Counted from the stretch's first letter, positions 41,939-51,519 are shown. The stretch: 64,000 bases of DNA from Leptolyngbya sp. 'hensonii' (GCF_001939115.1 NZ_MQTZ01000041.1:1-64000), one strand, 5' to 3'. Notes: generated by a model not told the origin, from the sequence alone. Made by a program: numbers and translations.

Positions 41939-43123
41939 TTAAACCGGACTGGTGGTATAAACACTCCGACGGGAAGTTTCGGCTGGATAGAGGGCAGAGT
42001 CGATCGCTGTCACCACCCGCTCTACCTGCTCCCCGGTCATGCCGGGATACATGGGCAGGGAAAGGATTTCATGACTGAGGGCTTCTGCCTTAGGAAAATC
42101 TCCGACGCCGTAGCCCAGATCATGGTAAGCCGGTTGCAAGTGACAGGGAATGGGGTAATGAATGCCTGTTTGAATCCCTGCGGCTGAAAGCGCCTCTTGT
42201 AGAATAGTTCGATCGATCAGACAGGATGCCCCAATCCGAATCACATATAAATGATAGACGTGACCTGTGCCACTTTGGTTTTGTATGGGCTCAAGCCCAC
42301 TGGCCTGCAAAGGTTGGAGCAGGGCATCATATTGCTGAGCAATCTCATTGCGAGCCTGGTTCCAGCCAGCCAGGTAGGGCAGCTTGAGCTTAAGCACTGC
42401 CGCCTGCAAAGTATCCAGACGACTATTAATGCCGTAGTCGGTATGGATATATTTACGGGGTGATCCGTAATTTCGCAGCGATCGCACGGTCTGGGCAATG
42501 ATTTCATCTTGAGTTACGACCATGCCACCATCTCCGATCGCCCCCAGGTTCTTACTGGGATAGAAGCTAAAGGCAGCTGCAACCCCGATCGCCCCGGCCC
42601 GATATCCTTCCCGCTCTGCCATATGGGCCTGTGCTGCATCTTCAAAAATCAGCAGATCGTAAGAACTGGCCAGATCTAGCAACTGTCGGGGGGAAACCAT
42701 CTGACCATAGAGATGGACGGGAACGATCGCTCGGGTTTTGGGGGTAATCCGTTTTTCAGCAGCGACCAGATCAATCAGTGCGGTGGTTGGGTCACAGTCA
42801 ACCAGAATGGGGGTTGCACCGGTCTGTAGCACCCCGATCAGGGTGGCAATAAACGTGTTTGTGGGCAAGAGAACCTCATCACCTGGGCCAATGCCACAGG
42901 CCCTCAATCCCAGAGCAATAGCTTCCGTTCCTGAAGCAACACCAATCCCATAAGGAACATTACAGGCAGCCGCGAAAGCAACCTCAAAATCAGAGACAGC
43001 CTGCCCCAAAATAAAATCTCCTCGTTCGAGAAGAGCCTGAACCTGTTGGGTAATTTCGGCCTGAATCGGGTCATGCTGGAAGGACAGGTCCACGAATGGA
43101 ACAATGGCTGCGCTGTTACTCAT
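41939..43123 (-). CDS. DegT/DnrJ/EryC1/StrS-type sugar aminotransferase
   Basis: 394 residues of the PLP-dependent aminotransferase family. PLP-lysine is in FSFYPSKNLGAIGDGGM near residue 190. FVDLSFQHDPIQAEI at the start, GSGT-type turn GVASGTEAIALGLRA and IFEDAAQAHMAE are further landmarks. Such enzymes transfer an amino group to a keto-sugar nucleotide. It is the first gene of the leftward block before the cyanoexosortase (55 bases apart) and probably supplies an aminosugar for the polysaccharide or a glycoprotein (inference). Confidence 0.93.
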   Translation of the reverse strand: MSNSAAIVPFVDLSFQHDPIQAEITQQVQALLERGDFILGQAVSDFEVAFAAACNVPYGIGVASGTEAIALGLRACGIGPGDEVLLPTNTFIATLIGVLQTGATPILVDCDPTTALIDLVAAEKRITPKTRAIVPVHLYGQMVSPRQLLDLASSYDLLIFEDAAQAHMAEREGYRAGAIGVAAAFSFYPSKNLGAIGDGGMVVTQDEIIAQTVRSLRNYGSPRKYIHTDYGINSRLDTLQAAVLKLKLPYLAGWNQARNEIAQQYDALLQPLQASGLEPIQNQSGTGHVYHLYVIRIGASCLIDRTILQEALSAAGIQTGIHYPIPCHLQPAYHDLGYGVGDFPKAEALSHEILSLPMYPGMTGEQVERVVTAIDSALYPAETSRRSVYTTSPV

Positions 43124-43284
43124 AGGAAAAAATCAAAGAAGGGGAAAAATTGACAAAGGAGCCACACTACATCTATTCCAGTTTTAACTGGTCTATCATG
43201 AGTAACTTACACTGACCGAGCAGGGTCCGTATTAAAGTATTGATGAATTTATGCGGAAAGTAATCTTCAATTAATTTGCATCCT

Positions 43285-43617
43285 ATGGATTACGAAACGG
43301 CCCGGAGTCTTTTGATGCGTGAGGGAACTGTAACGGAAGCAAACCCTAATTCCTTCCTGGCTCGACTGCAGCAGGGGCAGCCTCCTATCCCTGGCCAGGT
43401 CACTTCAATTTTGCTGGCTCTGAAAGTTCTGGTGGATGCATTGCAGGGCAAGACACAGATTGAACGGGAATTAGCCTACTGTCTGTATCTTCTGGCCTGG
43501 GATAGTCGGCGACAATTTGAGGCTAAACGAAGGGACGGACTGGGCTGGCCACCGCTTTTGGATGAAGACCTGAGCCGTATTGCTACTGCGGTAGAAAGCA
43601 TTTTTGCTGGCAGATAA
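43285..43617 (+). CDS. Conserved cyanobacterial protein of unknown function
   Basis: 110 residues from ATG 43285 (MDYETARSLLMREGT); the TTG at 43276 is less likely. Characteristic stretches are FLARLQQGQPPIPGQVTSIL, IERELAYCLYLLAWDSRR and WPPLLDEDLSRIATAVESIF. I recall near-identical proteins throughout cyanobacteria, sometimes labelled dethiobiotin synthetase. That label cannot be right in the biochemical sense, since the P-loop of BioD is absent. Soluble, mainly helical. Convergent with the next gene, 4 bases apart. Confidence 0.8.
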   Translation: MDYETARSLLMREGTVTEANPNSFLARLQQGQPPIPGQVTSILLALKVLVDALQGKTQIERELAYCLYLLAWDSRRQFEAKRRDGLGWPPLLDEDLSRIATAVESIFAGR

Positions 43618-43621
43618 CGTC

Positions 43622-44212
43622 TTAAAGACGGCGCTCTCGCAGTTCGGCCTCCAGAACCCCTGCATCTTCCTTCAGCAACACGGTAATTTGTCCGGTGTAG
43701 GAATATCCTTTGGGACTCTTGGCAATTTCTGTCCAATAGGCATATCGTTCACCCACTCGCAGTTCTCCTTGCAACGCCGCAATCAGGGGCCGCACCTGAT
43801 TCACTGACTGACTCAGGGCTGCCGGATTCGGGTAGGTGAGAACGGGTCTGGCCCGATTGTAATCTTGATAAATGTCCAAGCCATAAAGGATGCGGAGGGA
43901 TTCCTCCAGACGATCGGTAGTAACCTTATTGACCATATCGAACAGCGAGAATTGCTCAGTTCGAATAATCTCTGAATTAGGAGTGGGTCTGATTCTGCCA
44001 GGGGGAAGAACGGATGCCTGGAAAATATAGCGCCGGGCTGGTGTATCGCTGCGCCGGACAACCAGCACCTCTCCAGTTGCCCCCTGTAAGGTCGGATTGC
44101 CCTTGATCCAGGCTGCGACTTCATCGGCTGTCTGACCTGGGAGGGCCAGAGCCCGCCCACTCAGCAGAGGCAGCATCCCTAAAGAGAGACCCATTGACAA
44201 CCACCTGATCAT
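43622..44212 (-). CDS. Secreted protein of unknown function
   Basis: 196 residues from ATG 44212, which puts the signal peptide at the N-terminus (MIRWLSMGLSLGMLPLLSG, cleavage near ALA-LPG). The mature part contains DEVAAWIKGNPTLQ and YIFQASVLPPGRI. Most of it is mixed alpha/beta with no recognised domain. It would act outside the cytoplasm. The ATG at 44248 would bury the signal peptide and was rejected. Nothing in the neighbourhood suggests a role. Confidence 0.72.
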   Translation of the reverse strand: MIRWLSMGLSLGMLPLLSGRALALPGQTADEVAAWIKGNPTLQGATGEVLVVRRSDTPARRYIFQASVLPPGRIRPTPNSEIIRTEQFSLFDMVNKVTTDRLEESLRILYGLDIYQDYNRARPVLTYPNPAALSQSVNQVRPLIAALQGELRVGERYAYWTEIAKSPKGYSYTGQITVLLKEDAGVLEAELRERRL

Positions 44213-44323
44213 AGTAAACCTCCCGACGTAAGCCTGTTTTGTCCACAAACTATAGCCTTTGACTCAGGAAATTGACTACTATGGAAGGCTTTAAATTGCC
44301 AATCTGTGGAGATGCCATCGATA

Positions 44324-45370
44324 TTATGGGAATGGATGGATGGCCACTTTAACCACCCGTCGCTGGGCCATGTCCTGAAATACTTGCTCCAAGTCTTGCA
44401 GGGGACGATGCTCCGTAATCAGCAAGTCAAAGGGAAGGGCACGACTGGCCAGGAGAGCCAGAGCGGCCCGGACATGGGTGGGGGTGTTGTGGAAGACCCC
44501 TTTGAGAGTCAGCTCACTATAATGTAACTGTTCCGTGCTCACCGTAATGCAGGTATCGCGGGGACAACCGCCAAACAGATTAACTGTAGCTCCCGGACGG
44601 CCACAGGCGATCGCCGTTTCCCAGACACTGGGCACCCCAGTTGCTTCAATCACCACATCGGCTCCCCAGCCTTCCGTGAATGCTTTAACCGTCGCTGGGA
44701 TATCAGTTACCTGTCGATGGTTGAACGTTTGTGCTGCCCCGAATTGACGGCCAATCTCTAGGCGTTGATCACTCCCCCCAAACAGGAACACCTGCGGACG
44801 GGGAACAGAATTGGAACCAGAGACTAGAGCTGCCACGAACATGAGCCCGATCGCCCCGTCTCCCAAAACCACCACCCGATCGCCCGGTCGCACATTGGAG
44901 CGGGCCACTCCATGCAGCACACAGGCCAGTGGTTCTGTCAGGGCGGCCAGGGCCTCCGATAATCCGGCTGGAATGGGTAACAGGTTCTGTTCCACGATCG
45001 GAGCCGGGATGTTCAGATATTCCGCAAAGGTGCCGTTATTAAAGACCAGGTTGGGGCAGAGGGAATATTCCTGACGGTGGCAAAAAAAGCAGTGCAGACA
45101 GGGGGCAGAGTTATTGGCGACCACCCGATCGCCCACCTGCCAGCCTGCTACCCCCTCTCCCAGGGCTACAATCTCACCAGCAGCTTCATGGCCAAACAGG
45201 GTGGGGGGTCGGAGCATACGGGCATGTCCTCCCCGTCGCCAGACTTTTAAATCGGTGCCGCAGGTCGTCGCTGCCACCACCCGGATGACCACTTCTCCCG
45301 GTCCTGGTGTTGGATCGGGAACCGTTTCCAGACGTAGATTGGTTTGACCGTAAAGCAGAGCTGCTAACAT
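44324..45370 (-). CDS. Zinc-dependent alcohol dehydrogenase
   Basis: 348 residues from ATG 45370. The longer frame to GTG 45400 would start inside the ftsH terminator and was rejected. It is a medium-chain dehydrogenase: catalytic zinc ligands in TTCGTDLKVW and GHEAAGEIV, the four structural cysteines in PCLHCFFCHRQEYSLCPN, and the NAD-binding VVLGDGAIGLMFVAAL. It resembles sorbitol/threonine dehydrogenases; substrate is not predictable. It probably uses its own promoter, because a strong terminator separates it from ftsH. Confidence 0.92.
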   Translation of the reverse strand: MLAALLYGQTNLRLETVPDPTPGPGEVVIRVVAATTCGTDLKVWRRGGHARMLRPPTLFGHEAAGEIVALGEGVAGWQVGDRVVANNSAPCLHCFFCHRQEYSLCPNLVFNNGTFAEYLNIPAPIVEQNLLPIPAGLSEALAALTEPLACVLHGVARSNVRPGDRVVVLGDGAIGLMFVAALVSGSNSVPRPQVFLFGGSDQRLEIGRQFGAAQTFNHRQVTDIPATVKAFTEGWGADVVIEATGVPSVWETAIACGRPGATVNLFGGCPRDTCITVSTEQLHYSELTLKGVFHNTPTHVRAALALLASRALPFDLLITEHRPLQDLEQVFQDMAQRRVVKVAIHPFP

Positions 45371-45384
45371 TGCTATCCATTCCA

Positions 45385-45414
45385 CAAAAAATAGGTCCAC
45401 GATCGTGGACCTAT
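45385..45414 (-). terminator. Rho-independent terminator of ftsH
   Basis: ATAGGTCCAC (45391-45400) pairs perfectly with GTGGACCTAT (45405-45414) around GATC. On the minus strand the stem is followed by six T, giving an ideal terminator 46 bases after the ftsH stop. The alcohol dehydrogenase ATG lies only 15 bases beyond it. Confidence 0.93.
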
Positions 45415-45459
45415 TTCAGATTAAATGAATTTGTATGCCCCTCAGGGAATCCAGTTGAT

Positions 45460-47322
45460 TTAACCTGCTGCTGCCGGTTGCTTCACCTGACTCAGGAGTT
45501 GATGCAGGGTTTCTCCTTCAATGACCTCCGTTTCCAGAAGCTTGACCGAAATCTGCTCCAGCAAGTCCCGGTTGGTCTCCAGGATATCGAGAGCCCGCTG
45601 ATGGGCTTGCTCGACGATTTCCTTCACTTCCTGGTCGATCGCCTCAGCGGTGCGATCGCTGACTGAGCGCCGGGGGTTAGACATCCCATCCCCCAAAAAC
45701 ATCGCCTGCTGACCTTTCTCATAGGCCAGGGGACCCAGCACCTTGCTCATGCCGTAGGTTGTGACCATGCGCTCGGCCAGATCGGTGGCCCGTTGCAGGT
45801 CATTCGAGGCTCCAGTGGTGATACTGCCAAAGACAATCTCCTCCGCCGATCGGCCCCCCAGGAGGGTAGCAATCTGGCCCCGAATCTCAGCCTCATCCAT
45901 AAGAAAGCGGTCCTCCGTAGGCAACTGCAGGGTATAGCCCAGGGCGGCCATGCCGCGCGGAATAATGGAAATCTTTTCCACCTTGCCACTTCCTGGAGTC
46001 AGGTATCCGACTAGGGCATGACCCACTTCGTGGTAAGCGACGATCTTCTTCTCTTTATCATTGAGAACCCGGCTCTTCTTCTCCAGCCCTGCGACCACCC
46101 GTTCGATCGCCTCATTCAAATCAGCCTGACTCACAGCTTCCCGCCGGAACCGGGCCGCCAGGAGTGCGGCTTCATTCACCAGATTGGCCAAGTCTGCGCC
46201 AGCAAAGCCAGGGGTACGGGTTGCGATCGCCTTCAGATTGACATCTGCGCCCAACTTCACCTTCTGGGCATGGATCTTGAGGATAGCCTCCCGACCTGCT
46301 AAATCCGGTCGATCGACCAGCACCTGGCGATCGAACCGCCCAGGACGCAACAGCGCAGGGTCGAGAGTTTCAGGCCGGTTGGTGGCCGCCAGCACAATCA
46401 CTGTCTGCTGTCCGGCAGCAAACCCATCCATTTCCGTCAGCAACTGGTTCAGGGTCTGTTCCCGCTCGTCATTGCCCCCGTAGAAGCCGCTGCTGCTACG
46501 GGACTTACCGATCGCATCCAATTCATCAATGAAGACGATGCAGGGAGCCTGTTTCTTCGCCTGTTCAAACAGATCTCGGACTCGGGACGATCCGACACCG
46601 ACAAATAATTCCACAAACTCAGAGCCAGAAATGCTGAAGAAGGGGACTCCGGCTTCCCCAGCCACCGCCTTCGCCAACAGAGTTTTCCCGGTGCCCGGAG
46701 GACCTACCAGCAGCACCCCCTTGGGAATGCGGGCTCCAATCTGGGTAAACCGACCGGGAGTCTTGAGGAAGTCTACAATCTCCACCAATTCCGTCTTGGC
46801 TTCTTCGACGCCAGCCACATCATTGAACGTGGTGCGAGCCGATTCCCCTTCAACATAGACTTTGGCCTTGCTTTTCCCGATCGACAGTGCACCCTGAGGA
46901 CCACCCCCGCGTCCAGCAAAAAACTGCAGGATTCCAACAAAAATTAAGGGGGGAATCACCCAACCCAACACGCTGGTGAACCAACCATTCCTAGCCGGTG
47001 GAGGAGCCCCAAACTCAACCCCCTTTTCTTCCAACAATTTGGGCAATTGCAAGTCGAAAATGGGCGTGGTGGCAAAAACCTGACCGGCTTGGTCGTTCTC
47101 TCCCTTCAACTGATAACGAATCTCATTCTGCCCCACAGAGGCCCGTGAGACTTGCTGTTCCTGCACCTGATGGATAAACAGGCTGTAGGGAACCCGGGGA
47201 ATCTGGGGCCCAAACAGATTGGGTAGGAAGAGATTGACCAGCAAAAAGATGCCTGAAAGGAGCAGTAGCACGTTGCCAATCAGACGGGCACGGGGAGGTC
47301 GATCCTGATTTTTAATGGGCAT
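45460..47322 (-). CDS. ftsH: ATP-dependent zinc metalloprotease FtsH
   Basis: 620 residues with two N-terminal membrane helices ([20 protein letters not shown] and [20 protein letters not shown]). The AAA domain follows: Walker [14 protein letters not shown], Walker [37 protein letters not shown]. The protease has HEVGH zinc ligands in [14 protein letters not shown] and the third ligand Asp in [11 protein letters not shown]. FtsH removes damaged membrane proteins, notably photosystem II D1, in cyanobacteria. Cyanobacteria have several paralogues; which one this is cannot be settled here. Its terminator is immediately downstream. Confidence 0.97.
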   Translation of the reverse strand: MPIKNQDRPPRARLIGNVLLLLSGIFLLVNLFLPNLFGPQIPRVPYSLFIHQVQEQQVSRASVGQNEIRYQLKGENDQAGQVFATTPIFDLQLPKLLEEKGVEFGAPPPARNGWFTSVLGWVIPPLIFVGILQFFAGRGGGPQGALSIGKSKAKVYVEGESARTTFNDVAGVEEAKTELVEIVDFLKTPGRFTQIGARIPKGVLLVGPPGTGKTLLAKAVAGEAGVPFFSISGSEFVELFVGVGSSRVRDLFEQAKKQAPCIVFIDELDAIGKSRSSSGFYGGNDEREQTLNQLLTEMDGFAAGQQTVIVLAATNRPETLDPALLRPGRFDRQVLVDRPDLAGREAILKIHAQKVKLGADVNLKAIATRTPGFAGADLANLVNEAALLAARFRREAVSQADLNEAIERVVAGLEKKSRVLNDKEKKIVAYHEVGHALVGYLTPGSGKVEKISIIPRGMAALGYTLQLPTEDRFLMDEAEIRGQIATLLGGRSAEEIVFGSITTGASNDLQRATDLAERMVTTYGMSKVLGPLAYEKGQQAMFLGDGMSNPRRSVSDRTAEAIDQEVKEIVEQAHQRALDILETNRDLLEQISVKLLETEVIEGETLHQLLSQVKQPAAAG

Positions 47323-47444
47323 GGTTGTTTTAATCCTTGGATGTCAAGAGCATCATTTTAGAGACGTTGCCTGCAGTGCCTGTGCGGGTTCATCCCCATT
47401 TGGGAGGGGTGAAGTTAGTAGCAGGATAAGTTGCGCCCATACTC

Positions 47445-47648
47445 CTAACTTAAGGGGGGCACAGCAGCCAACCAGTCAAAAATCCGGTCTAATTCCTCCA
47501 GTCTAACCAGCCCATACTGCCAAAGTGAGATCGGGAGCAGGCTGGCACCGTCTTCACAATGCTTGAGGGCAAGGGCGATCGCCGCTGCTGGAATGGACAG
47601 TTCCTCCTGTAGAAAAGTAATTAAGCGATCGGTCCTGGAGGCATTCAT
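47445..47648 (-). CDS. DUF2949 small protein
   Basis: 67 residues: LITFLQEELSIPAAAIALAL, then LLPISLWQYGLVRLEELDRI. These match the short cyanobacterial DUF2949 family as I recall it. Helical, cytoplasmic, no catalytic motif. It lies between ftsH and the divergent SH3b gene. Function is unknown. Confidence 0.82.
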   Translation of the reverse strand: MNASRTDRLITFLQEELSIPAAAIALALKHCEDGASLLPISLWQYGLVRLEELDRIFDWLAAVPPLS

Positions 47649-47966
47649 AGTAAATCCATACTAATCAGGGTAAGGAGTGTTCTGGAAAAAGACCCAATTA
47701 AACGACGAAGGGCACTGCGGGCTAAGCTGGGAGTTATCAGCCTGTCATAATTTAGGGCCAACAGATCGGAAAGGTCATCAGACTATGGACTTGTGATCTA
47801 ATATTAATTTTTGCAACTTTCTCTCAGAAAGACATCCTGGCCAGGGTGGTGAAAACCGTAACAGCGGGCTCCAGATTATTACGGATTTCTGATCAGTCCA
47901 GGGAGCAGCGGGGTTTTGCGGCTAAGCTATCGGCAGGATTTGAGCAATATCAGGAGGAATTCCAGC
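47649..47966. other. Divergent promoter region without further features
   Basis: 318 bases upstream of the SH3b gene and of the DUF2949 gene. No hairpin with a T tract, repeat or RNA gene was found. The ribosome-binding site AGGAGGAAT of the SH3b gene is at 47952-47960. Confidence 0.4.
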
Positions 47967-48512
47967 ATGTCTAAAACTCTGACTATGATGAAGCGGCTCA
48001 CTGGCAAGTTCGTTTTGGCTGTTGCAGCTACTGCTGTTGTTTTAGTTGGTTCTGTCTTTCCGGCTCTGGCTGGAGAGGGAATTCTGAAGGCGGATGATCC
48101 GAAAGCCCAAATCAATTTGAGAGAAAGTGCCAGCACCAGTTCTCGTAGTCTGGGTTATGGGCTGGTGGGCGATCGGGTCACCACTCTAGACCAGGTGAAG
48201 GGCACAGATGGCTATGTTTGGTATAAGGTGAAATTTCCCAAATCAGGGTCTGTGGGCTGGGTTCGAGGGGATTTTGTCCAGGTTGTGACCCCAGAAGGAA
48301 TCCTGCAGGCCGAAGATCCACAGGCGCAAATCAACCTGCGACAGGATGCTAACCCCAACTCTACCAAGCTGGGGTATGGGGTCGTGGGCGATCGGGTGCT
48401 CATTCTGGGATCAAAGAAAGGGACAGATAACTACACCTGGTATAAGGTGAAATTTCCCAAGTCAGGGGCTGTGGGCTGGATTCGGGGCACATTTTTGCGA
48501 GTTACTCAATAA
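47967..48512 (+). CDS. Secreted protein with two SH3b domains
   Basis: 181 residues from ATG 47967, behind the strong AGGAGGAAT. A signal peptide (FVLAVAATAVVLVGSVFP, cleavage near ALAG) is followed by two tandem SH3b modules. They are nearly copies: AQINLRESAS..LGYGLVGDRV and AQINLRQDAN..LGYGVVGDRV, each ending WYKVKFPKSG.VGW. Bacterial SH3 domains bind cell-wall components, so the protein is likely periplasmic or wall-associated. The module similarity extends to DNA level, suggesting a recent duplication. It is followed 20 bases later by the TPR-type gene, probably the same transcript. Confidence 0.88.
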   Translation: MSKTLTMMKRLTGKFVLAVAATAVVLVGSVFPALAGEGILKADDPKAQINLRESASTSSRSLGYGLVGDRVTTLDQVKGTDGYVWYKVKFPKSGSVGWVRGDFVQVVTPEGILQAEDPQAQINLRQDANPNSTKLGYGVVGDRVLILGSKKGTDNYTWYKVKFPKSGAVGWIRGTFLRVTQ

Positions 48513-48532
48513 CGTGATGATTGGAGTTTCCT

Positions 48533-49555
48533 ATGACTGCGGTACCTTCTCCCCAGCCCCCTACGCCTAAGCGTCGTTCCTTTCCCTGGTGGGCCTACAT
48601 CTTACTCTTTTTGGGCGGATGTACGGGCTTCGGCATGCTTCTAAATGCTCAGGAGGAACAACAGTATGACAAGGCCCTCAAAGCCTACCAAGCTGGAGAT
48701 TGTGAAACAGCACTGAAGGAATTCAATCAGCTCCTGAAAGGCAAATCAGCCGGGAATAAGTCCGATCGGGTCACCAGTGCACGGGCCAAGAAAGCTGAGT
48801 GTGATGCCCTGGGCCTGGGCGAAGTTCAACAAAAAGCGGGTAAGCCCGATCAGGCGATCGTCCGTTACACTAACTTCGCAGCCAGCTACCCCAGCAGTCC
48901 CTTGCGGGGAAAGGTTCAACAGAGCATGACTGAACTGTTCCAGAAAGGGGATCTGAAAAAACTGGCCCAACCAGGAGTATGCAACAAACTGAAGGTGCTC
49001 ATCGATCAGAAACTCGTTCCTGACCCCCAGAAAAACGGACCTCCTTTTTATCAAGCCTGCGGCCAGCAATTGGAGGCCAAAAAGCAGTACACCGATGCCG
49101 TCAAGATTTACGAGATGTTTCTGGCCCAATATCCCAAGCATGCGCTGGAACCTCAGATTAAGGCAGCCCTGGCCCGATCGCTGGTGGCAGAAGCCAGGGC
49201 TGCAGGGGCGGGAAATATTCCAGCACCGGGAGTCAGCGGTTACTCGGGTTCTGGTGCCACCACAGTCGTGATCCAGAATGAGACTCCCAACAAGTTGCGT
49301 ATCGTTTTCAGCGGTCCCCAGCCAAGATTTGAGGAATTGGCCCCCTGCCCCAATTGTGTCAAGTTTAAGGGCCGGGGTCCAAGCGGTTGTCCCAATAAAG
49401 GACCCGTGGGGACCTATACCCTCAAGCCGGGGAACTACGATGTGGTGGTGAAAACCGAGGGTGGCAATGCCCTTCCCTTTACGGGGAAATGGGCTTTGGG
49501 AGACGGCAGCGAGTACAACAGTTGTTTCTTTATTGTGCAGCGATCGAGCTCGTAG
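48533..49555 (+). CDS. Membrane-anchored TPR-like protein
   Basis: 340 residues from ATG 48533, with a Pro-rich N-terminus, one membrane helix (WWAYILLFLGGCTGFGML) and TPR-like helical pairs: YDKALKAYQAGDCETALKEF, VRYTNFAASYPSSPLRGKVQ and YTDAVKIYEMFLAQYPKHAL. After a Gly/Ala linker comes a C-terminal beta-domain containing APCPNCVKFKGRGPSGCPNK, with a CxxC pair that could bind metal or form disulfides. The order suggests an envelope protein acting through protein contacts. Its function is unknown. It lies between the SH3b gene and a 36-residue membrane protein. Confidence 0.78.
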   Translation: MTAVPSPQPPTPKRRSFPWWAYILLFLGGCTGFGMLLNAQEEQQYDKALKAYQAGDCETALKEFNQLLKGKSAGNKSDRVTSARAKKAECDALGLGEVQQKAGKPDQAIVRYTNFAASYPSSPLRGKVQQSMTELFQKGDLKKLAQPGVCNKLKVLIDQKLVPDPQKNGPPFYQACGQQLEAKKQYTDAVKIYEMFLAQYPKHALEPQIKAALARSLVAEARAAGAGNIPAPGVSGYSGSGATTVVIQNETPNKLRIVFSGPQPRFEELAPCPNCVKFKGRGPSGCPNKGPVGTYTLKPGNYDVVVKTEGGNALPFTGKWALGDGSEYNSCFFIVQRSSS

Positions 49556-49563
49556 GAGAACCG

Positions 49564-49674
49564 ATGGAAAATGTGAACTGGATGGATCTGCTTCCGGCGG
49601 GGCTGGCGATTGCCATTCTGCTCGGTGGGATGCTGATGATGTTTACCGGTATCTGGACGGCCCGGAACAAGTAG
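49564..49674 (+). CDS. 36-residue single-helix membrane protein
   Basis: ATG 49564 follows GTAGGAGAACCG, a good ribosome-binding site, 8 bases after the TPR-like stop. The product MENVNWMDLLPAGLAIAI.. has one hydrophobic helix (LLPAGLAIAILLGGMLMMF), then GIWTARNK with a positive C-terminus. That is the form of small photosynthetic or secretion-complex subunits, but it does not match PsbM, PsbN, PetM, PsaM or Psb30 as I know them. It could instead be a small accessory protein of the neighbouring TPR-like protein. It ends 3 bases from the convergent dnaX stop. Confidence 0.6.
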   Translation: MENVNWMDLLPAGLAIAILLGGMLMMFTGIWTARNK

Positions 49675-49677
49675 TCC

Positions 49678-51519
49678 CTAAAAGGGAACGTCATCCTCGT
49701 CATCCTCAACTGTACCGTCTGCACCCGCTGCGAGGGGATTGGACGTGGAGCGATCGCTGTCCTTGCTCATCGGGCTGATATCCCCATCCAGATCCACAAT
49801 CTGGCCGTTGAACAGATAAGCCAGGTTCTTGGCTGCCCGTGTTACTTCATCTTCCTCCCACGATGGAGGGGGTGGGGAAGTATCGGTTGGGATTTGGGGC
49901 GGCGGAGTCGGAGCAGGAGACTGGCGGAGCTTTGGAGGAGTTGGGTCTGAAGATACGATTGGACCCACCATGGATGCAGTCGGAGCCCCGTTGCCTGGGG
50001 ATTGGGCCTCTTCTGGGACATACACTTCCAGCTTGACCTTAATCGGGCGGTTCAGGACTTCAGCGAACCCCTTTTCAATCCGTTCCTGCTGTTTCTGGGC
50101 TTTTGTCATCAGGGTCTGGGGCACTCCAATGCGGGCCTCATTGCCCGTGACAGCCAGGAGGTGACCATGCCCTTTGAGCAAGCCCTTGGTGATGGGCGGG
50201 ATCCGATCCAGCACTCCCTGCCAAATCTGGAGCAGATCACCGGACTGAGGGGGTATAGCTGGTTGGCCGGTGGCAGTTGCTGGCGTCGATCGAGCAGCCA
50301 CGGGAGAACTGACCACCGGCGGCTTTTCTACTGGGGTCGAAGGCACCGGCGTTGATGAAGGAGCAGAACGGACTTCCGGGGGAGGACTCTGACGCAGATT
50401 GACGGATTGGGGGGCAGGGGCCGATCGGGCTTCGAGGGATAATGCCCCCACCAGAATCACCTCTAGCCAGAGCCGGGGCTGGGTGGAGTGTTTCAACTGC
50501 CCTTCATTGGTCCGCAGATGCTCCTGGGTGGCCAGAATCGTCGAGAGATCAAGGGCCTGAGCCAGGTGCCCCATCTGCTCCCAGGTGGGATCGGTAACCG
50601 CAACCAAATCTTTGCGATCAGGGGCGGTTTTGGCAATCATCAAATCCCGATAAAAACTCACCAGATTCTGCAAGACAATGATTGGTTCTCGACCACAGTC
50701 CAGCAGGTGACGGGTGTGTTCCAGGACAGGGATGGGGTCATGGTGGGCGATCGCAATGGCTAGGGCCAGCAAATCCCGTTCGGGCACGGCCCCGACCAGA
50801 TCCCAGACCCGCTCCACCGTCACCTGACCGGCCAGCAAACTGAGCTGATCCAGCAGACTCTCCGCATCCCGTAAGCCCCCCTGAGCCACTTGGGCCACCA
50901 GTTGTAAGGCATCGGGATGAATGTCGATTGACTCTTGGGTGGCAATCTCCGTCAGATGGTTAACCATTGCCTGCAACTCAATCCGCCGGAAGTCGAAGCG
51001 CTGACAGCGGGAGATAATCGTGGGCAGTACCCGCTGGGGGTCAGTGGTAGCCAGCACGAACACGACCCGATCGGGTGGCTCCTCCAGGGTCTTCAAGAGA
51101 GCATTGAAAGAGGCATTGCTGAGCATATGACACTCATCAATCGCGTAGACCTTGTAGCGACATTGCACCGGGGCAAACTGAGCCCGTTCGATCAGTTCCC
51201 GAATGTTGTCTACACCAGTATTACTGGCGGCATCAATCTCGATCACGTCCAGGGCATTGCCCTTCGTGATCGCCAGACAGACCTCACAGACCCCGCAGGG
51301 CTGTTCTGTGGGCACTGGACTGGCCAGACAGTTGAGGGACTTGGCCAGAATGCGGGCACTGGAGGTTTTGCCGGTGCCTCTAGCTCCAGTGAACAGATAG
51401 GCAGGGGCGATTTTCTGCTGTCGCAGAGCATTGGTGAGGGTGGCCGCGATCGCTTCCTGCCCCACTAATTCAGCAAAAGTCTGGGGGCGATATTTATGGT
51501 GGAGCGGTTCGTAGGTCAC
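49678..51519 (-). CDS. dnaX: DNA polymerase III subunit gamma/tau
   Basis: 613 residues from GTG 51519 (V-TYEPLHHKYRPQTFAELVG); the longer start at 51576 adds non-conserved residues. Clamp-loader motifs are complete: Walker A FTGARGTGKTSSARI, zinc-site cysteines in PCGVCEVCL, DEXX in YAIDECHMLSN and SRC in PTIISRCQRFDF. The C-terminal third is Pro/Ser-rich and ends with the acidic DEDDVPF, fitting tau. No slippery heptamer was noticed for a gamma form and no intein interrupts it. It loads the sliding clamp during replication. Confidence 0.95.
   Translation of the reverse strand: MTYEPLHHKYRPQTFAELVGQEAIAATLTNALRQQKIAPAYLFTGARGTGKTSSARILAKSLNCLASPVPTEQPCGVCEVCLAITKGNALDVIEIDAASNTGVDNIRELIERAQFAPVQCRYKVYAIDECHMLSNASFNALLKTLEEPPDRVVFVLATTDPQRVLPTIISRCQRFDFRRIELQAMVNHLTEIATQESIDIHPDALQLVAQVAQGGLRDAESLLDQLSLLAGQVTVERVWDLVGAVPERDLLALAIAIAHHDPIPVLEHTRHLLDCGREPIIVLQNLVSFYRDLMIAKTAPDRKDLVAVTDPTWEQMGHLAQALDLSTILATQEHLRTNEGQLKHSTQPRLWLEVILVGALSLEARSAPAPQSVNLRQSPPPEVRSAPSSTPVPSTPVEKPPVVSSPVAARSTPATATGQPAIPPQSGDLLQIWQGVLDRIPPITKGLLKGHGHLLAVTGNEARIGVPQTLMTKAQKQQERIEKGFAEVLNRPIKVKLEVYVPEEAQSPGNGAPTASMVGPIVSSDPTPPKLRQSPAPTPPPQIPTDTSPPPPSWEEDEVTRAAKNLAYLFNGQIVDLDGDISPMSKDSDRSTSNPLAAGADGTVEDDEDDVPF

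Noticed and set aside
43285-43617. Dethiobiotin synthetase label
   Set aside because: 110 residues without the BioD P-loop; the label appears to be an inherited misannotation.
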